Assembly: GCA_963733395.1 (NCBI GenBank) | Contig: CAVTCZ010000019.1 | Span: 558,001-622,000 of the forward strand | Direction of reading: 5' to 3' | Origin: JADKAV01 sp963733395 | GTDB lineage: Bacteria; Actinomycetota; Actinomycetes; S36-B12; UBA10799 | DNA length: 64,000 nucleotides | In this document: positions 1 through 9,936 of the stretch, in pieces | Numbering within the stretch: the first letter of the stretch is position 1 | Layout: every line of letters starts with the position of its first letter | Program-made: the position numbers and the translations under genes | Notes under the pieces: model-generated | Database searches by the model: none | Seen by the model: only the letters and a program-made list of their open reading frames with translations | What the model was told of the DNA's origin: nothing

Positions 1-1
1 C

Positions 2-58
2 CTACGTCAGGTCCGTGATCGCGTCCCGGGCATGCTCGGGGTGTTCGCGCTGGGCTGA
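2..58 (+). CDS. C-terminal end of an unidentified gene (partial)
   Basis: An open frame enters from the left edge and stops with TGA at 56-58, giving about 18 residues ending in FALG. The piece is too short to identify. A rightward gene ending here would face the leftward TetR gene and put the palindromic element at 91-214 in a convergent gap, as at the other copies of that element. This is weak support and the frame could be chance. Confidence 0.3.
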   Translation, partial: LRQVRDRVPGMLGVFALG

Positions 59-90
59 CGACAGGGCTGGGGCTGCAGAACGTGCGCCCA

Positions 91-214
91 CCGATTGTCG
101 CGAAGTTGTCGCGCCGATCACCCGCTTCGTCACGAAGTTGGGCGGTTCGCCCGCGGCTCACCCCGCACCTTCGTGACAACCGAGATTCGGCAGCCGCAAC
201 AACGTGACAATCGG
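91..214. repeat. Nested palindromic element, family I, diverged copy
   Basis: Four related modules lie in order: CCGATTGTCGCGAAGTTG (91-108), TTCGTCACGAAGTTG (126-140), CGCACCTTCGTGACAAC (164-180) and CGCAACAACGTGACAATCGG (195-214). The last two are approximate reverse complements of the first two in reverse order, so the segment can fold into one long two-step hairpin. It shares the GTCACGA core with better copies at 3919-4037 and 22582-22700 and sits just beyond the 3' end of the TetR gene. The arms contain mismatches, so this is an older or degenerate copy. Confidence 0.65.
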
Positions 215-233
215 ACGGGTCCAGGTCTGGGTC

Positions 234-851
234 TCAGTGGGTCTTCGGGAATCCGGAGACTCCGCGCCAGGCGAGAACGGACATGATGTGCGAGGCCTGG
301 TCGCGGGGAATGCGCCCCTGCTCGCGCAACCAGTACCGGGCGGCGGTCTGTGCGAGCCCGGTCAGGCCGGTGGCCACCAGCATCGCCTGGTCGGGTGGAA
401 GGCCGGTGTCCGCCGAGATGACGTGACTCACGGCGGTGGCGCAGCGGAAGTCGGTGCCCTCCACGATGGCGCCCACTGCGGGTTCATTGGTCAGGTCGCT
501 CTCGAAGATGAGACGGAATGCTGCCGACTTGTCATCGACGAATGCGAAGTAGGCGTCGATGGCGGCCCGCACCCGCATGTGGTTGTCCTCGGTGCCGTCC
601 AGGGCCAACTGCACGCGGTCCACGAGGTCCTGGCTGGACTGCTCCAGCAGGGCCAGATAGAGGTCGAGTTTGCTGGGGAAGTGCTGGTACAGCACCGGCT
701 TGCTCACCCCGGCCTTGTCGGCGATCTCGTCCATGGCGGCCGCGTGGTAGCCGCGGTTGACGAAGACCTCCTGGGCTGACGCCAGGAGTTGCTCACGACG
801 TGCCTTGCGGGGCAGTCGTACCCCGCGGCGGGCAGGCTCAACAACGGACAT
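234..851 (-). CDS. TetR/AcrR family transcriptional regulator
   Basis: A 205-residue one-component repressor. After a basic N-terminal extension, a TetR helix-turn-helix lies at about residues 20-65 (VSKPVLYQHFPSKLDLYLAL is the recognition-helix part). The helical remainder is the expected ligand-binding and dimerisation domain. The ATG at 851 is the only good start. It is divergent from the alpha/beta hydrolase at 939, and an inverted repeat between them (864-875) is a plausible operator, so the pair may be co-regulated. Position next to moeZ and adnAB matches Rv3208 of M. tuberculosis by synteny. The ligand cannot be told from sequence. Confidence 0.9.
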   Translation of the reverse strand: MSVVEPARRGVRLPRKARREQLLASAQEVFVNRGYHAAAMDEIADKAGVSKPVLYQHFPSKLDLYLALLEQSSQDLVDRVQLALDGTEDNHMRVRAAIDAYFAFVDDKSAAFRLIFESDLTNEPAVGAIVEGTDFRCATAVSHVISADTGLPPDQAMLVATGLTGLAQTAARYWLREQGRIPRDQASHIMSVLAWRGVSGFPKTH

Positions 852-863
852 GGATACCTATGT

Positions 864-875
864 TACTCGCCAGTA
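864..875. promoter_or_regulatory. Candidate TetR operator
   Basis: TACTCGCCAGTA is a perfect TACT-N4-AGTA inverted repeat in the 87-bp divergent spacer between the TetR gene and the hydrolase. Short palindromes of this shape are usual for actinobacterial TetR proteins. No footprint or consensus is available here, so this is an inference from position and symmetry. Confidence 0.4.
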
Positions 876-938
876 GGGTTGGGGTCGCGCGCAGTCGGTC
901 GCGCGCCCCTCACTGTACCCCCGCGCTACCGTGATCCG

Positions 939-1820
939 GTGACAGTTCGCGAACGCGTCCCGGGTGCCGAGATCGAGGTTGCAGGCTCGGCGGTGTATCT
1001 GCGCGAGACCGGACAGGGCGCGCCTGCGCTGTTCGTCCACGGCCTCGGCGGCAACTCATCCAACTGGACCGACCTGATGTGGTCGCTGTCCGACCGCCTC
1101 CACTGCGTGGCCCCGGATCTGCCCGGTTTCGGCCGCAGCGGACCGGCCATGTCAGGCGACTACAGTCCGCAGGCGCAGGCGGAGGTGCTCGCCGGGCTCA
1201 TCCGGGAGCGGTTCGCCGAGCCCGTGCACCTGTTCGGCAACTCCATGGGCGGGGCGATCAGCGTGCAACTGGCGGCGCGGCACACCGACCTGATCCGCTC
1301 GGTCACGCTCATCTCGCCGGCTCTGCCTGATCTCATCCCGATGCGCACGAGCGTCCAACTGCCGATCATCGCCCTGCCCGGGGTGGGCGAGCGGCTCGCG
1401 ACCCGGATCGCAAAGCTGCCGGTCGAGCAACGGGTGCAGGCCACCTTGAACCTGGTCTACGCCGACCCTTCGTGCGTGCCGCCGCAGCGGGTGGCGGAGG
1501 CGCAGGAGGACGCGCGGATGCTCGCGGAGAAGCCATGGGTCGGTGCCGCCTTCCAGTCCGCCCTGCGGGGCATCCTGGCCACCTACTTCGACCGCGGGCC
1601 GGAAGCCCCGTGGCGTTTGGCCGAGCGGATCAAGGTCCCGGTGCTGCTCATCTACGGGCAGCAGGACAAGTTGGTCAACCAGCGGGCGGCGCGCCGGGCG
1701 TCCCGGCACTTCCTGCACTCGCGGATCATGGTCATTCCGCACTCGGGGCACGTCTCGCAGATGGAGCACCCCGAACTCGTCGAGCGGGCGTGGCACACGT
1801 TGGTGGAGCCGTTCGCCTAG
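939..1820 (+). CDS. Alpha/beta hydrolase
   Basis: A 293-residue alpha/beta-hydrolase-fold enzyme. The oxyanion-hole motif HGLGG is near residue 35, the nucleophile elbow GNSMGG carries the catalytic Ser near residue 100, and the C-terminal GHVSQMEHP supplies the His. A late Asp in the LLIYGQQDKLV segment completes the triad. Substrate is unknown; lipases, esterases and epoxide-hydrolase relatives share this layout. I start at GTG 939, because the upstream reading frame has no plausible coding sequence. Divergent from the TetR gene; its stop overlaps the stop of the convergent membrane-protein gene by four bases. Confidence 0.88.
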   Translation: MTVRERVPGAEIEVAGSAVYLRETGQGAPALFVHGLGGNSSNWTDLMWSLSDRLHCVAPDLPGFGRSGPAMSGDYSPQAQAEVLAGLIRERFAEPVHLFGNSMGGAISVQLAARHTDLIRSVTLISPALPDLIPMRTSVQLPIIALPGVGERLATRIAKLPVEQRVQATLNLVYADPSCVPPQRVAEAQEDARMLAEKPWVGAAFQSALRGILATYFDRGPEAPWRLAERIKVPVLLIYGQQDKLVNQRAARRASRHFLHSRIMVIPHSGHVSQMEHPELVERAWHTLVEPFA

Positions 1821-2497
1821 CCCAGGAACTGGTAGCCGGTGGCCAGCATGCCCAGGTACATGAACGGCACGGCGATGATGCCGCCGACGGTGGCCACCCC
1901 CGGTCGCCGGCGGGCACCGCGGACCAGTTCGTAGGACGCGATGCAAAGGGCGAGCTCGGGAAGCAGCACATAGACCGCGATGCCCAGCACCTGGGCGGCC
2001 CCGACCGGCTCCCACAGCGGGATCGCCGGGGCCAGCCATTCAGCGGCGATGAACAGGGCCAGTCCGGCGACCCCGACCGCCACGAATGCATCCCGGGGGC
2101 CGCGGGTCGCCTCCACCTGCCGGCCGATCATCATCAGCGGCAGCAGTGCGATCGTCCACATGCCGGCCATGAACAGCGGCATCGTGCCGATGTAGGGCGC
2201 GCCCGTGTTCGGGAACTCCAGCGTGCCGAGCACAGCGGACAAGAACCAGTCGGGCAGCACCATGAGCACACTCATCGGCGCGAGCACCGCCCAGGTGATC
2301 CACAGGGCGTCGTCGTCGGTGCGCCGGGCCAGCACCGGGACAGCGACGTTGTAGGCGATCACCAGCGCCATCACCTTCGGCCCGGTGTCGGCCATCGGCA
2401 GCAGCAGCACGGCGAGGACCAGGACTGCGAAGCCGGCGTGGAACGGCACCCATCGCGACGTTCGGCCCGCCACTTCCGACGTCGACACCTGAACCAT
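1817..2497 (-). CDS. Multi-pass membrane protein of unknown function
   Basis: A 226-residue hydrophobic protein with about six or seven predicted membrane segments (for example WAVLAPMSVLMVLPDWFL and MAGMWTIALLPLMMIG) and short loops; a basic stretch GARRRPG follows one of the last loops. No catalytic motif was recognised. The ATG at 2497 is preferred because the hydrophobic, compositionally consistent region begins there, although the frame remains open much further upstream through moeZ on the other strand. Tail-to-tail with the hydrolase. Confidence 0.7.
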   Translation of the reverse strand: MVQVSTSEVAGRTSRWVPFHAGFAVLVLAVLLLPMADTGPKVMALVIAYNVAVPVLARRTDDDALWITWAVLAPMSVLMVLPDWFLSAVLGTLEFPNTGAPYIGTMPLFMAGMWTIALLPLMMIGRQVEATRGPRDAFVAVGVAGLALFIAAEWLAPAIPLWEPVGAAQVLGIAVYVLLPELALCIASYELVRGARRRPGVATVGGIIAVPFMYLGMLATGYQFLG

Positions 2498-2702
2498 GAG
2501 GGCAGTGTGGCACGCACGGTCGAGGTGCGCAGCCGCTGAGTCCGTGAGGGGCCCGTGCCGGGACAGCCGTTGGCGGTGCTCGCGATCTGAGCGAGGAGGC
2601 GGGGGAGGACGGCCCCGGTGGCAGCCTGCGACCCGCGTGCTGGGAACAAACCCGGCCCGTGGCACCGTTGTCGTGAGCAAACCAACCCATATGGAGTGTG
2701 CT

Positions 2703-3875
2703 GTGAAGCTTGCGCCGCTGGTCGAACCGGCCGCTGACCTCACCGTCGACGAGGTGCGTCGGTACAGCCGACACATCATCATCCCGGAGATCGGGATGAC
2801 CGGGCAGAAGCGACTGAAGAACGCGAAGGTGCTCTGCGTGGGCGCCGGTGGACTCGGCTCGCCGGCATTGATGTACCTCGCCGCCGCCGGTGTGGGGACT
2901 CTCGGGATCGTCGAGTTCGATGTCGTCGACGAGTCGAACCTGCAGCGCCAGATCATCCATGGCCAGAGCGACATCGGCCGGCCCAAGGCCGAATCGGCCG
3001 CGGACGCGATCGCGGAGATCAACCCGCTCATCAACGTGGTGGTCCACGACGAGCGGCTCGACAACGGCAACGTGCTGCAGATCTTCGCCCAGTACGACCT
3101 GATCGTCGACGGCACCGACAACTTCGCGACCCGCTACATGGTCAACGACGCCTGCGTACTGCTCGACAAGCCGTACGTCTGGGGTTCCATCTTCCGGTTC
3201 GAGGGCCAAGCGTCGGTCTTCTGGGAGTCGCAGGGTCCGCAGTACCGGGACCTCTACCCCGAACCGCCGCCGCCGGGCATGGTGCCCTCGTGCGCCGAAG
3301 GCGGGGTACTGGGTGTGCTGTGCGCCTCGATCGGGTCGATCATGGGCACCGAGGCGATCAAGCTGATCACCGGTGTCGGGGAGACTCTGCTCGGCCGGTT
3401 GATGGTCTACGACGCCTTGGACATGAGCTACCGCACGGTGAAGATCCGCAAACACCCGGAGACCATCGAGGTCGTCGGGCTCATCGACTACGACTACTTC
3501 TGCGGCACCATCACCGACGAGGCGGCAGAGGCGGCCAAGGACTCGACGATCAGTGTGAAGGACCTGCAGCTCATGCTCGAGCAGCGTGGGCGCGGGGAAC
3601 GGGACTTCGTGCTGATCGACGTGCGCGAGCCGAACGAGTGGGACATCGTGAACATCCCCGGTGCGGTGCTGATCCCCAAGGGTGAGTTCCTGTCCGGCGA
3701 GGCGCTGGCGACATTGCCGCAGGACAAGCAGGTCGTGCTGCACTGCAAGGTCGGTGGCCGTTCGGCCGAGGTGCTGGCCCTGGTGAAGGCCGCGGGTTTC
3801 GCCGACGCGATCCATGTCGGCGGCGGTGTGGTGGCCTGGGTGAACCAGATCGAGCCGGAGAAGCCCAACTACTGA
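2703..3875 (+). CDS. moeZ: MoeB/MoeZ: ThiF-type adenylyltransferase with C-terminal rhodanese domain
   Basis: A 390-residue E1-like enzyme that adenylates the C-terminal glycine of small sulfur-carrier proteins (MoaD, ThiS or CysO type) and passes sulfur through its rhodanese domain. The nucleotide site GAGGLGSPALMYLAAAGVG is near residue 45, followed by DVVDESNLQRQ and the catalytic-cysteine segment VPSCAEGGVLG. The rhodanese domain (about residues 285-390) has LIDVREPNEWD and the active loop HCKVGGRS. Length and order closely match M. tuberculosis MoeZ/MoeB1 (Rv3206c). I choose GTG 2703: GGAG lies six bases upstream, and the next option, ATG 2691, lacks such a site. No carrier protein gene is adjacent. 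Confidence 0.95.
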   Translation: MKLAPLVEPAADLTVDEVRRYSRHIIIPEIGMTGQKRLKNAKVLCVGAGGLGSPALMYLAAAGVGTLGIVEFDVVDESNLQRQIIHGQSDIGRPKAESAADAIAEINPLINVVVHDERLDNGNVLQIFAQYDLIVDGTDNFATRYMVNDACVLLDKPYVWGSIFRFEGQASVFWESQGPQYRDLYPEPPPPGMVPSCAEGGVLGVLCASIGSIMGTEAIKLITGVGETLLGRLMVYDALDMSYRTVKIRKHPETIEVVGLIDYDYFCGTITDEAAEAAKDSTISVKDLQLMLEQRGRGERDFVLIDVREPNEWDIVNIPGAVLIPKGEFLSGEALATLPQDKQVVLHCKVGGRSAEVLALVKAAGFADAIHVGGGVVAWVNQIEPEKPNY

Positions 3876-3918
3876 CCTGCGCCGCTGGTGTCGTGCGTCG
3901 CTGCTGCCGCTGGCGGTC

Positions 3919-4037
3919 TTTGTGACGATGTTGCGTGCATTTCCGGCTGGTTTGTCACGACGGTGCGGGGTCGAACCGCCCGGCAGCCCGCAACGTCGTG
4001 ACAAACCGCCCTGCGGACCCCGCAACATCGTCACAAA
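3919..4037. repeat. Nested palindromic element, family I, best copy
   Basis: Modules: TTTGTGACGATGTTGCG (3919-3935), TTTGTCACGACGGTGCG (3951-3967), CGCAACGTCGTGACAAA (3989-4005), CGCAACATCGTCACAAA (4021-4037). The outer pair is a perfect 17-bp inverted repeat and the inner pair has one mismatch, so the whole element is a two-step hairpin. It fills the convergent gap between moeZ and the next leftward gene. The reverse complement of about 3905-4112 is closely similar to 22463-22710, including flanking sequence up to the preceding stop codon, so the duplicated unit is about 200 bp. Confidence 0.85.
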
Positions 4038-4109
4038 CGCCCGGGCAGCCCCGGGCCAGACCGCCACTGGCCCCGGCGCCACCCGTGAACCAACCTCAGA
4101 CGCACGCCG

Positions 4110-6725
4110 CTACAGCATCTGGTTGCGCTGCAGGGAGTTGAAGGCGAACCAGCCCGGGACCGTCGGCAGCCAGAAGGTCACGAGCCGGAACAGCAGGACC
4201 GAGGACACCGCCAAGCCGCCCGGGATGCCGGCGGCCGTGAGCCCCGCGGACAGGGCCGCCTCGACGGCTCCCAAGCCACCCGGCGTGGGAGCGGCTTGCC
4301 CGATCGTGGCACCGGCGAGGTAGACCACGGCGATCGCCGCGATGGGCGCCGACCCGCCGAACGCCCAGACGCAGGCGACCAGGCAGACGATGTAGCCGAG
4401 GTTGAGCAGCAGGATGCCCCCGATGCCGAGGGTGAGTTTGCGAGGCTGCTGCAGGAGGGTGAGCAGGCGGGGGCCGACTTGTTGGAAGATCGGCCGGATG
4501 CGGCGGGTGATCCACTTGCGGGTCCAGGGCAGCAGGAGCAGGAACACCGCGGCCGCCAACCCACCGAGCAGCACGAAGACGGCCCAGGCCGGCGGGGTGA
4601 AGTCGTTCTCCGCCCGGGTCCCGGCGATGACGCCGAAGCCCAGCAGCATGAGAATGTGCACGACGAACGCCATGACCTGGGAGACGCCGACACTGGCCGC
4701 GCCCAGCGCCGGGTGCACGCCGGCTCGCTGCAGGTAGCGCAGGTTGACGGCCACGGCCCCGAGCGTGGGTGGTGAGATCAGGGTCGCGAACGAGGCCGCC
4801 AACTGTGCCTGGAAGGTGCGGAAGAACTGCAGTCGCTCGGGGACGAAACCCTCGAGCGCCATGGCGGCCGCGATGTAGGTCAATCCCGACAACAGCAGCG
4901 CCACCACCGCCCAGCCCCAGTTCGCGTCGGTGAGCAGCGTGGCCAGGTTCACCTGCGCCAGTTGGGTCAGCAGGATGTAACCGGCCACCGTCCCGGCGAC
5001 CACCGTGAAGCAGCATCCGCGGGCGCAGTCGCTCGAGTTCGACCTGCTCGGGATTGGGGTTGGGCGACATCTCCAGCAGCAGGTCGCGCAACTGCACCAG
5101 GATGTCCTTGCGCTTGCGGATCGCCTTGCGGGTGTCGTTCGACAGCGCGATCGGCTGCAGGACACCGAGCGCCTTGACCAGTCGCAGCGGTCCGAGTACC
5201 CGCTGGCCGGAGGCAACCGCACGATCGGGATCTGTGAGCAGCGACAGCGTGCACAGCAGTTCGGCCAGATCCACGCGCTGGGCCACGTCGCTGGCGGCCA
5301 CGGCGCCCTCTTCGGCGTGCAGCAACCAGATCTTGCCGTCGTCGTCGCGCAGCAGGTGACCGGCGGTCAGTGAGCGGTGCGTGATGCCCCGGTCGTGCAG
5401 CGTGCGCACCGCCCGCCAGGCGCGATCGAGGTCGGTGTCGCTGAGGTCGGATCCGATCTGCTCGAAGGTCCGGCCGTCGATGCGGGGGAAGGCCAGCAGC
5501 GCGGCGTCCTCGTTCGACCTGCACCGCCGCCAGCAACGCCGGGAGCGGGGCACCGGCGGCGTTGCCGGCGTAGGCCTGCAGCGCCGTGCGTTCCAGCCGG
5601 CGACGCATGCTCAACCGGGACGGGGCGCTGTCGTCGCGCACCCGCAAGGTGCGCCACACGTTGGCCGCGACGCCCGCGCCCTCCAGGTCCCGGTCGAGCA
5701 CCAACACGTTGAGGGTCTCGCCCGAGCGGGTGGTGGCCACGTACCGCCGCCCGGCGCTGAACTCCCGGTGGGCGCGCAGCACGGTCACCGGATAGCCGAC
5801 TTCCTCAAGCGCCGTGGCCACGGCCAGGCCGCTGGGCCGGGTCGTCGGCGTGCCCAGGGTGTACCGCATGGACAGCCCGACCGCCCAGCCGAACAGGATC
5901 GACAGGGCCAGGGCGGTGGCGGTGATGCCGCCGGTGACGATGTTCGCCAGCACGATCGCCGCGACGACCACGATCGAGATCGGCCCGAAGCGGGGACGCT
6001 CGATCAATCGGGCGATGGTGATGAAGGCGACGAGGCCGGCGAGGATCGCGTTGAGCGGCGGCAGTTGCCCCGGGGTTTCCTGACCGGTCAGAGTCAGCAG
6101 CAGGCGCGGGTTCGGGTAGCGGGTGATGATCCAGGCGATCGCCGAGGTCAGGATGACCGCGACCACCAGGCCCGCCGAGCGCCTCGGCCAGCATCCGGCC
6201 GCGCCGCCGGATCATCAGATCGAAGGCCGCGGCGATCGGCAGCGCCAGCACGCCCAGCAGGCCGATGAGGTTGGCGGCCACCACGATGACCCCGGGGATC
6301 CGGTCGGAGGCCTTGGTCAGGTCACTCTCGAGGCCGGCGGCGGCCGCAGACGCGAAGTAGGCAACCGCCAGGATGACCGCCGCGGTGGCGAATGCGGACA
6401 GCAGCCGCAGCAGATCGATGGGTCGGCGCAACCTGCGCGGGATGACGTCGGCTTCGATGACCACGGTCTCCAGGTCCGGACCGCGCGGGGGCGGTGGGGC
6501 CAGGAGCGGCTCACTGGGCAACGGGGTGGCTTCGGCGGGTCCGGGTTCGTGGTTGTGGCGGGGCCCGAGCGCCGGCGTCGGGAACTGGCTGGTGGCGTCC
6601 TGGGCGGGCGCGGCAGGAAGCAGCGCACCGCCGAGCCGGACGGTCGGATGCTCTCCGGCACCGTCGAGTTGGGCCGTGGCGTCCGAGGCGTCGGACTCCG
6701 GCGGCCGCGGCTCACCACTGGTCAC
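4110..6725 (-). CDS. Lysylphosphatidylglycerol-synthase-type membrane protein with kinase-like domain (three frameshifts)
   Basis: One gene of about 870 codons read in four successive frames. The order is a Pro-rich N-terminus, membrane segments, a kinase-like soluble domain with an HRD-like loop (LHDRGITHRSLTAGHLL) and DLAELL, then a C-terminal multi-pass domain of the LPG_synthase_TM / TIGR00374 type (APTPGGLGAVEAALSAGL is the family signature). Such proteins are thought to act on or flip membrane lipids; no lysine-transferring domain is present. Single extra bases are inferred near 6171-6173 (CCC), 5515 and 5008-5009. Each restores the frame, and no stop codons accumulate between them, so sequencing error is more likely than decay. 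GTG start at 6725, divergent from adnA. Confidence 0.75.
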
Positions 6726-6819
6726 CCCTGCATCGTCTCAGATACCGGCCTGGGAGCCTTGTGTGGCGGCGAGCCGGGACGGTCATGTCCGTGTCGTACC
6801 CCTGTGGTGTGCTGAGGGC

Positions 6820-9800
6820 ATGGCCCAGGCGATCCGTCTCAACTGGCCGCACCCGGAGATCCCGACGTGGCGCCCCGACTCCGCGCAGCGTGCCGTCATC
6901 GAGCACGAGGCCGGACATCTGCGGGTGCTTGCCGGCCCCGGTACCGGCAAGACGAGCGTCATCGTCGCGGCAGTGGCGGAACGGCTCGACCGGGGTCAGA
7001 CACCCGATTCGATCCTGGTGCTGACCTACGGTCGGCTCGCCGCCCAGGAACTGCGCAACAGGTTGACCTCCGGTGCCGGGCCGGTCCCCGTGGCCACCAC
7101 GTTCCACGCGCTGGCTTACCGACTGTTGCAGTCCCACGACCCCGGTCTGCGGCTCATGGGGGCACCGGAGCAGGAAACCGTGCTGCGCGAGATCGTGCGG
7201 ACCACCGAGCACCTGCCTTCCGCGCTGGAGCCGGCCCGGCACAGCCGCGGGCTGTCGGACCAGCTGCGCGGTTTCATCACGCAGGCACAGTCGGCGGGTC
7301 TGGCGCCAGCCGCCGCGGGCACCGGGGGCCCGATGCGGTCGGCCGCCGCCGGGATCTATGCCGAGTACCTGGACATCATCGGTTTCGCCGGCGCCATGGA
7401 CTACGCCGAACTCATCAGGCGTGCGACGGAACTGGTCGCCCATGACCCGCCAGCTGCCGTTCGGGACGTGCGGACCGTCTTTGTGGACGAATACCAGGAC
7501 ACCGACCCCTCGCAGGTGGCCCTGCTCGAGCAGTTCGCCGCCCGGGGTGCGCAGATCATCGCTGTCGGCGACCCCGACCAGTCGATCTACGGATTCCGGG
7601 GCGCTGACGCCGAGGGCCTCCTGCGGTTCCACGAGGTGTTCGCGCAGCCGGGGTGCGAGACCGTGGCGCTCGGTGGCACCCGCCGATTCGGCCCCGCGAT
7701 CGCGCAGGTGGCGCAGCGGGTTGTCCCCCGCAACGCCCTGTCCGGCATCCCGGCGGACAAGGTCCGGGCACATCGCAACCCGCAGCCGCTCGGTGATCCC
7801 GAGGGGCGGGTCGCGGTGCGCCTCTACGAATCCGAGGCCGCCCAGGCCGACCACATCGCGGACCTGCTGCGACGGGTCCGGGCGGGTTCGTCGGAGGTGT
7901 TCCCCGGACTGCAGTTGGACTGGTCCCAGATGGCGGTACTGGTGAGGTCCGGGCGACGGGACCTGCCGGCGCTCCAGCGGGCGCTGTTGGCTGCGGGGAT
8001 CCCCACGGAGATCGCGCGCGACGACATGCCGTTGGCACTCACACCGGCGGTGCGACCCCTGTTGGATGTGCTGCGGGTGGCCGCGGGTGTCGACGGTGGG
8101 CTCACAGCCGAGCGGGCGACAGCCTTGCTGGAATCGCCGCTGGCGGGCCTCGACGCCCGTCAGGTCGCGCGTTTGGGTCGGTTGCTGCGCAGGCAGGCCA
8201 GTGCCGCCTCGCCGACTGCACCGCAGTCATCGGGGCAGTTGATCGCCGACAGTGTCGGCGACCCGGATCTGTTGCCGGATGTCGATCCGGTCCTTGGCCG
8301 GGCGGTGGCGGCGCTGAGCCAGGTGCTCCAGACAGCCGGACTGCAGGTGGCGCAGGGTCGGCCTCCGTCCTTGATCCTGGACGAGATCTGGCGATCCACG
8401 CCCTGGCCGCAGCGGCTGCGCCGAGACGCCCTCGGTGGTGGCCGCCGGGCACGGGAGGCCAACCAGGCCCTCGATGCCGTCATGGAGTTGTTCGACCAGG
8501 CCGAGCAGATGGATCGGGCCTTCGAGTCGGTGCGCTCCGTGCCCGAGTTCCTGGCCCAGCTCGAACAGCAGGTGATCCCGGCGGCCCCCAACCAGCAGAA
8601 GGCGTGGAACCGTGATGCGGTGCGGCTGCTCACGGCCCACCGTGCCAAAGGCAGCCAATGGCCGTTGGTCGTCGTGGCCGGTGTGCAGGAGGGTGCCTGG
8701 CCGGATCTGCGGGTGCGCGCAGGCCTGTTCAGCGAGGCGGATGCTGCGGTGCCCATCGGTTCCCGCGAACAGCAGTTGCTCGATGAGCGGCGACTGTTCT
8801 ATGTGGCCTGCACCCGGGCGTCGCGAGCTTTGCTGGTCGCAGCGGTCAAGAGCAGCGCGGAGGACGGACCGGCGCCGTCGGCGTTCGTGGCGCTGGCCGC
8901 CGGTGACAGCGAACCGACGGAGGTGATCGGCAGGCCTCGCCGGCCGCTCACACCGGTGGGGGTGGTCGCCGGGCTCCGGCAGATCCTCGACGACCCTGGA
9001 TCCTCGCCGGCCCTGCGCCGCGCGGTTTGGGAGCGACTGCAGGACCTCACGGAAGTGACGGACTCCCACGGCCATGCGTTGTACCCCTGGGCGGTGCCGA
9101 GGACGTGGTGGGGGCACCGGCAATGGACCGGCAACGACAGCCCCTGGTTCGATCCGGATCAGCCGCTGCCGGTCTCCGCCTCGAGTATCGAGGGGTACAT
9201 CCGCTGCCCCCGACGATGGTTCCTCGAGAAGCGGGTCCACGCGACGCAGGCGGCGTCCACACAGTTGGCGTTCGGGAACATCCTGCATCTGTGCGCCCAG
9301 GCGATCGCCGGTGGCCAGGTGGCTCCCGAAGCCGAAGCCGTCGGGGAGATCCTCGACGAGGTCTGGCACGCGGTCGGCTACGAACCCGGGTGGCAGGCGC
9401 GGTTCGAGCGGGAGCAGGCGCAACAGGCGACCGAGCGCCTCCTGACCTGGATGCGGCACACCCCGGGCGAGTTCGTGGGCGCGGAGGTGGAGTTCGACAC
9501 ATCCGTGGACTTGTCGTCGGGGGAGTCGTTGCAGGTCAGGGGTAAGGCCGACCGGGTGGACACCCTCGGCGACCGCGCCCTGATCACCGACTTCAAGACC
9601 GGTAAGAAGATCACCCGCGCCGAAGCTGCCACCCACGTGCAGATGGGACTGTACCGATGGATCGCCGAGCTGGGCGCTCTGGGCACGACCGGGCAGGCGG
9701 TGGCGCAGTTGATGTTCCTGCGGGAGGACCCGCCCCGCGGTCAGGCGGAACCGGGGGCCCGGATCATGCTGCAGGACACCCCGGACCTGTCCGAATGGCT

Positions 9801-9936
9801 CTTGCCGGTGCTGGAGGCGGCAGCCGCCGGTATGCGCGCGGAACTGGCCGTGGCCAGGCCGGGACCGGGTTGTCGCATGTGTGTGGTCGCCGACTCCTGT
9901 CCGGCCGATCCGCGTGGCGCGGAGGTGCGGCCATGA
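6820..9936 (+). CDS. adnA: AdnA-like ATP-dependent helicase/nuclease with Fe-S nuclease domain
   Basis: A 1038-residue UvrD/RecB-family protein, probably one subunit of a heterodimeric end-resection motor-nuclease for double-strand breaks. Helicase motifs: Walker A AGPGTGKTS near residue 40, VDEYQDTDPSQ, GDPDQSIYGFRGAD, LTAHRAKGSQW, YVACTRAS. The C-terminal PD-(D/E)XK nuclease has ITDFKTGKK near residue 925. An upstream Cys (IRCPRRW, about residue 795) and three late Cys (CRMCVVADSC) form the Fe-S set seen in AddB/AdnB-type nuclease domains. ATG 6820 fits the domain start; the frame is open further upstream without support. Overlaps adnB by four bases (ATGA), so translation is probably coupled. 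Named by synteny with Rv3202c. Confidence 0.88.
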   Translation: MAQAIRLNWPHPEIPTWRPDSAQRAVIEHEAGHLRVLAGPGTGKTSVIVAAVAERLDRGQTPDSILVLTYGRLAAQELRNRLTSGAGPVPVATTFHALAYRLLQSHDPGLRLMGAPEQETVLREIVRTTEHLPSALEPARHSRGLSDQLRGFITQAQSAGLAPAAAGTGGPMRSAAAGIYAEYLDIIGFAGAMDYAELIRRATELVAHDPPAAVRDVRTVFVDEYQDTDPSQVALLEQFAARGAQIIAVGDPDQSIYGFRGADAEGLLRFHEVFAQPGCETVALGGTRRFGPAIAQVAQRVVPRNALSGIPADKVRAHRNPQPLGDPEGRVAVRLYESEAAQADHIADLLRRVRAGSSEVFPGLQLDWSQMAVLVRSGRRDLPALQRALLAAGIPTEIARDDMPLALTPAVRPLLDVLRVAAGVDGGLTAERATALLESPLAGLDARQVARLGRLLRRQASAASPTAPQSSGQLIADSVGDPDLLPDVDPVLGRAVAALSQVLQTAGLQVAQGRPPSLILDEIWRSTPWPQRLRRDALGGGRRAREANQALDAVMELFDQAEQMDRAFESVRSVPEFLAQLEQQVIPAAPNQQKAWNRDAVRLLTAHRAKGSQWPLVVVAGVQEGAWPDLRVRAGLFSEADAAVPIGSREQQLLDERRLFYVACTRASRALLVAAVKSSAEDGPAPSAFVALAAGDSEPTEVIGRPRRPLTPVGVVAGLRQILDDPGSSPALRRAVWERLQDLTEVTDSHGHALYPWAVPRTWWGHRQWTGNDSPWFDPDQPLPVSASSIEGYIRCPRRWFLEKRVHATQAASTQLAFGNILHLCAQAIAGGQVAPEAEAVGEILDEVWHAVGYEPGWQARFEREQAQQATERLLTWMRHTPGEFVGAEVEFDTSVDLSSGESLQVRGKADRVDTLGDRALITDFKTGKKITRAEAATHVQMGLYRWIAELGALGTTGQAVAQLMFLREDPPRGQAEPGARIMLQDTPDLSEWLLPVLEAAAAGMRAELAVARPGPGCRMCVVADSCPADPRGAEVRP

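Noticed and set aside
2691..2702. ATG 2691 as the moeZ start
   Set aside because: GGAG lies inside its first codons and is ideally placed for GTG 2703; the shorter N-terminus also fits the mycobacterial homologue.
2040..4082. 680-codon leftward frame across moeZ and the membrane-protein gene
   Set aside because: Runs antisense to the MoeZ motifs and out of frame with the membrane-protein gene; low-complexity composition.
4110..6725. Programmed frameshifting as explanation for the split lysylphosphatidylglycerol-synthase-type gene
   Set aside because: Three shifts at unrelated sites without slippery heptamers or downstream structures; similar shifts in many other genes favour sequencing error.
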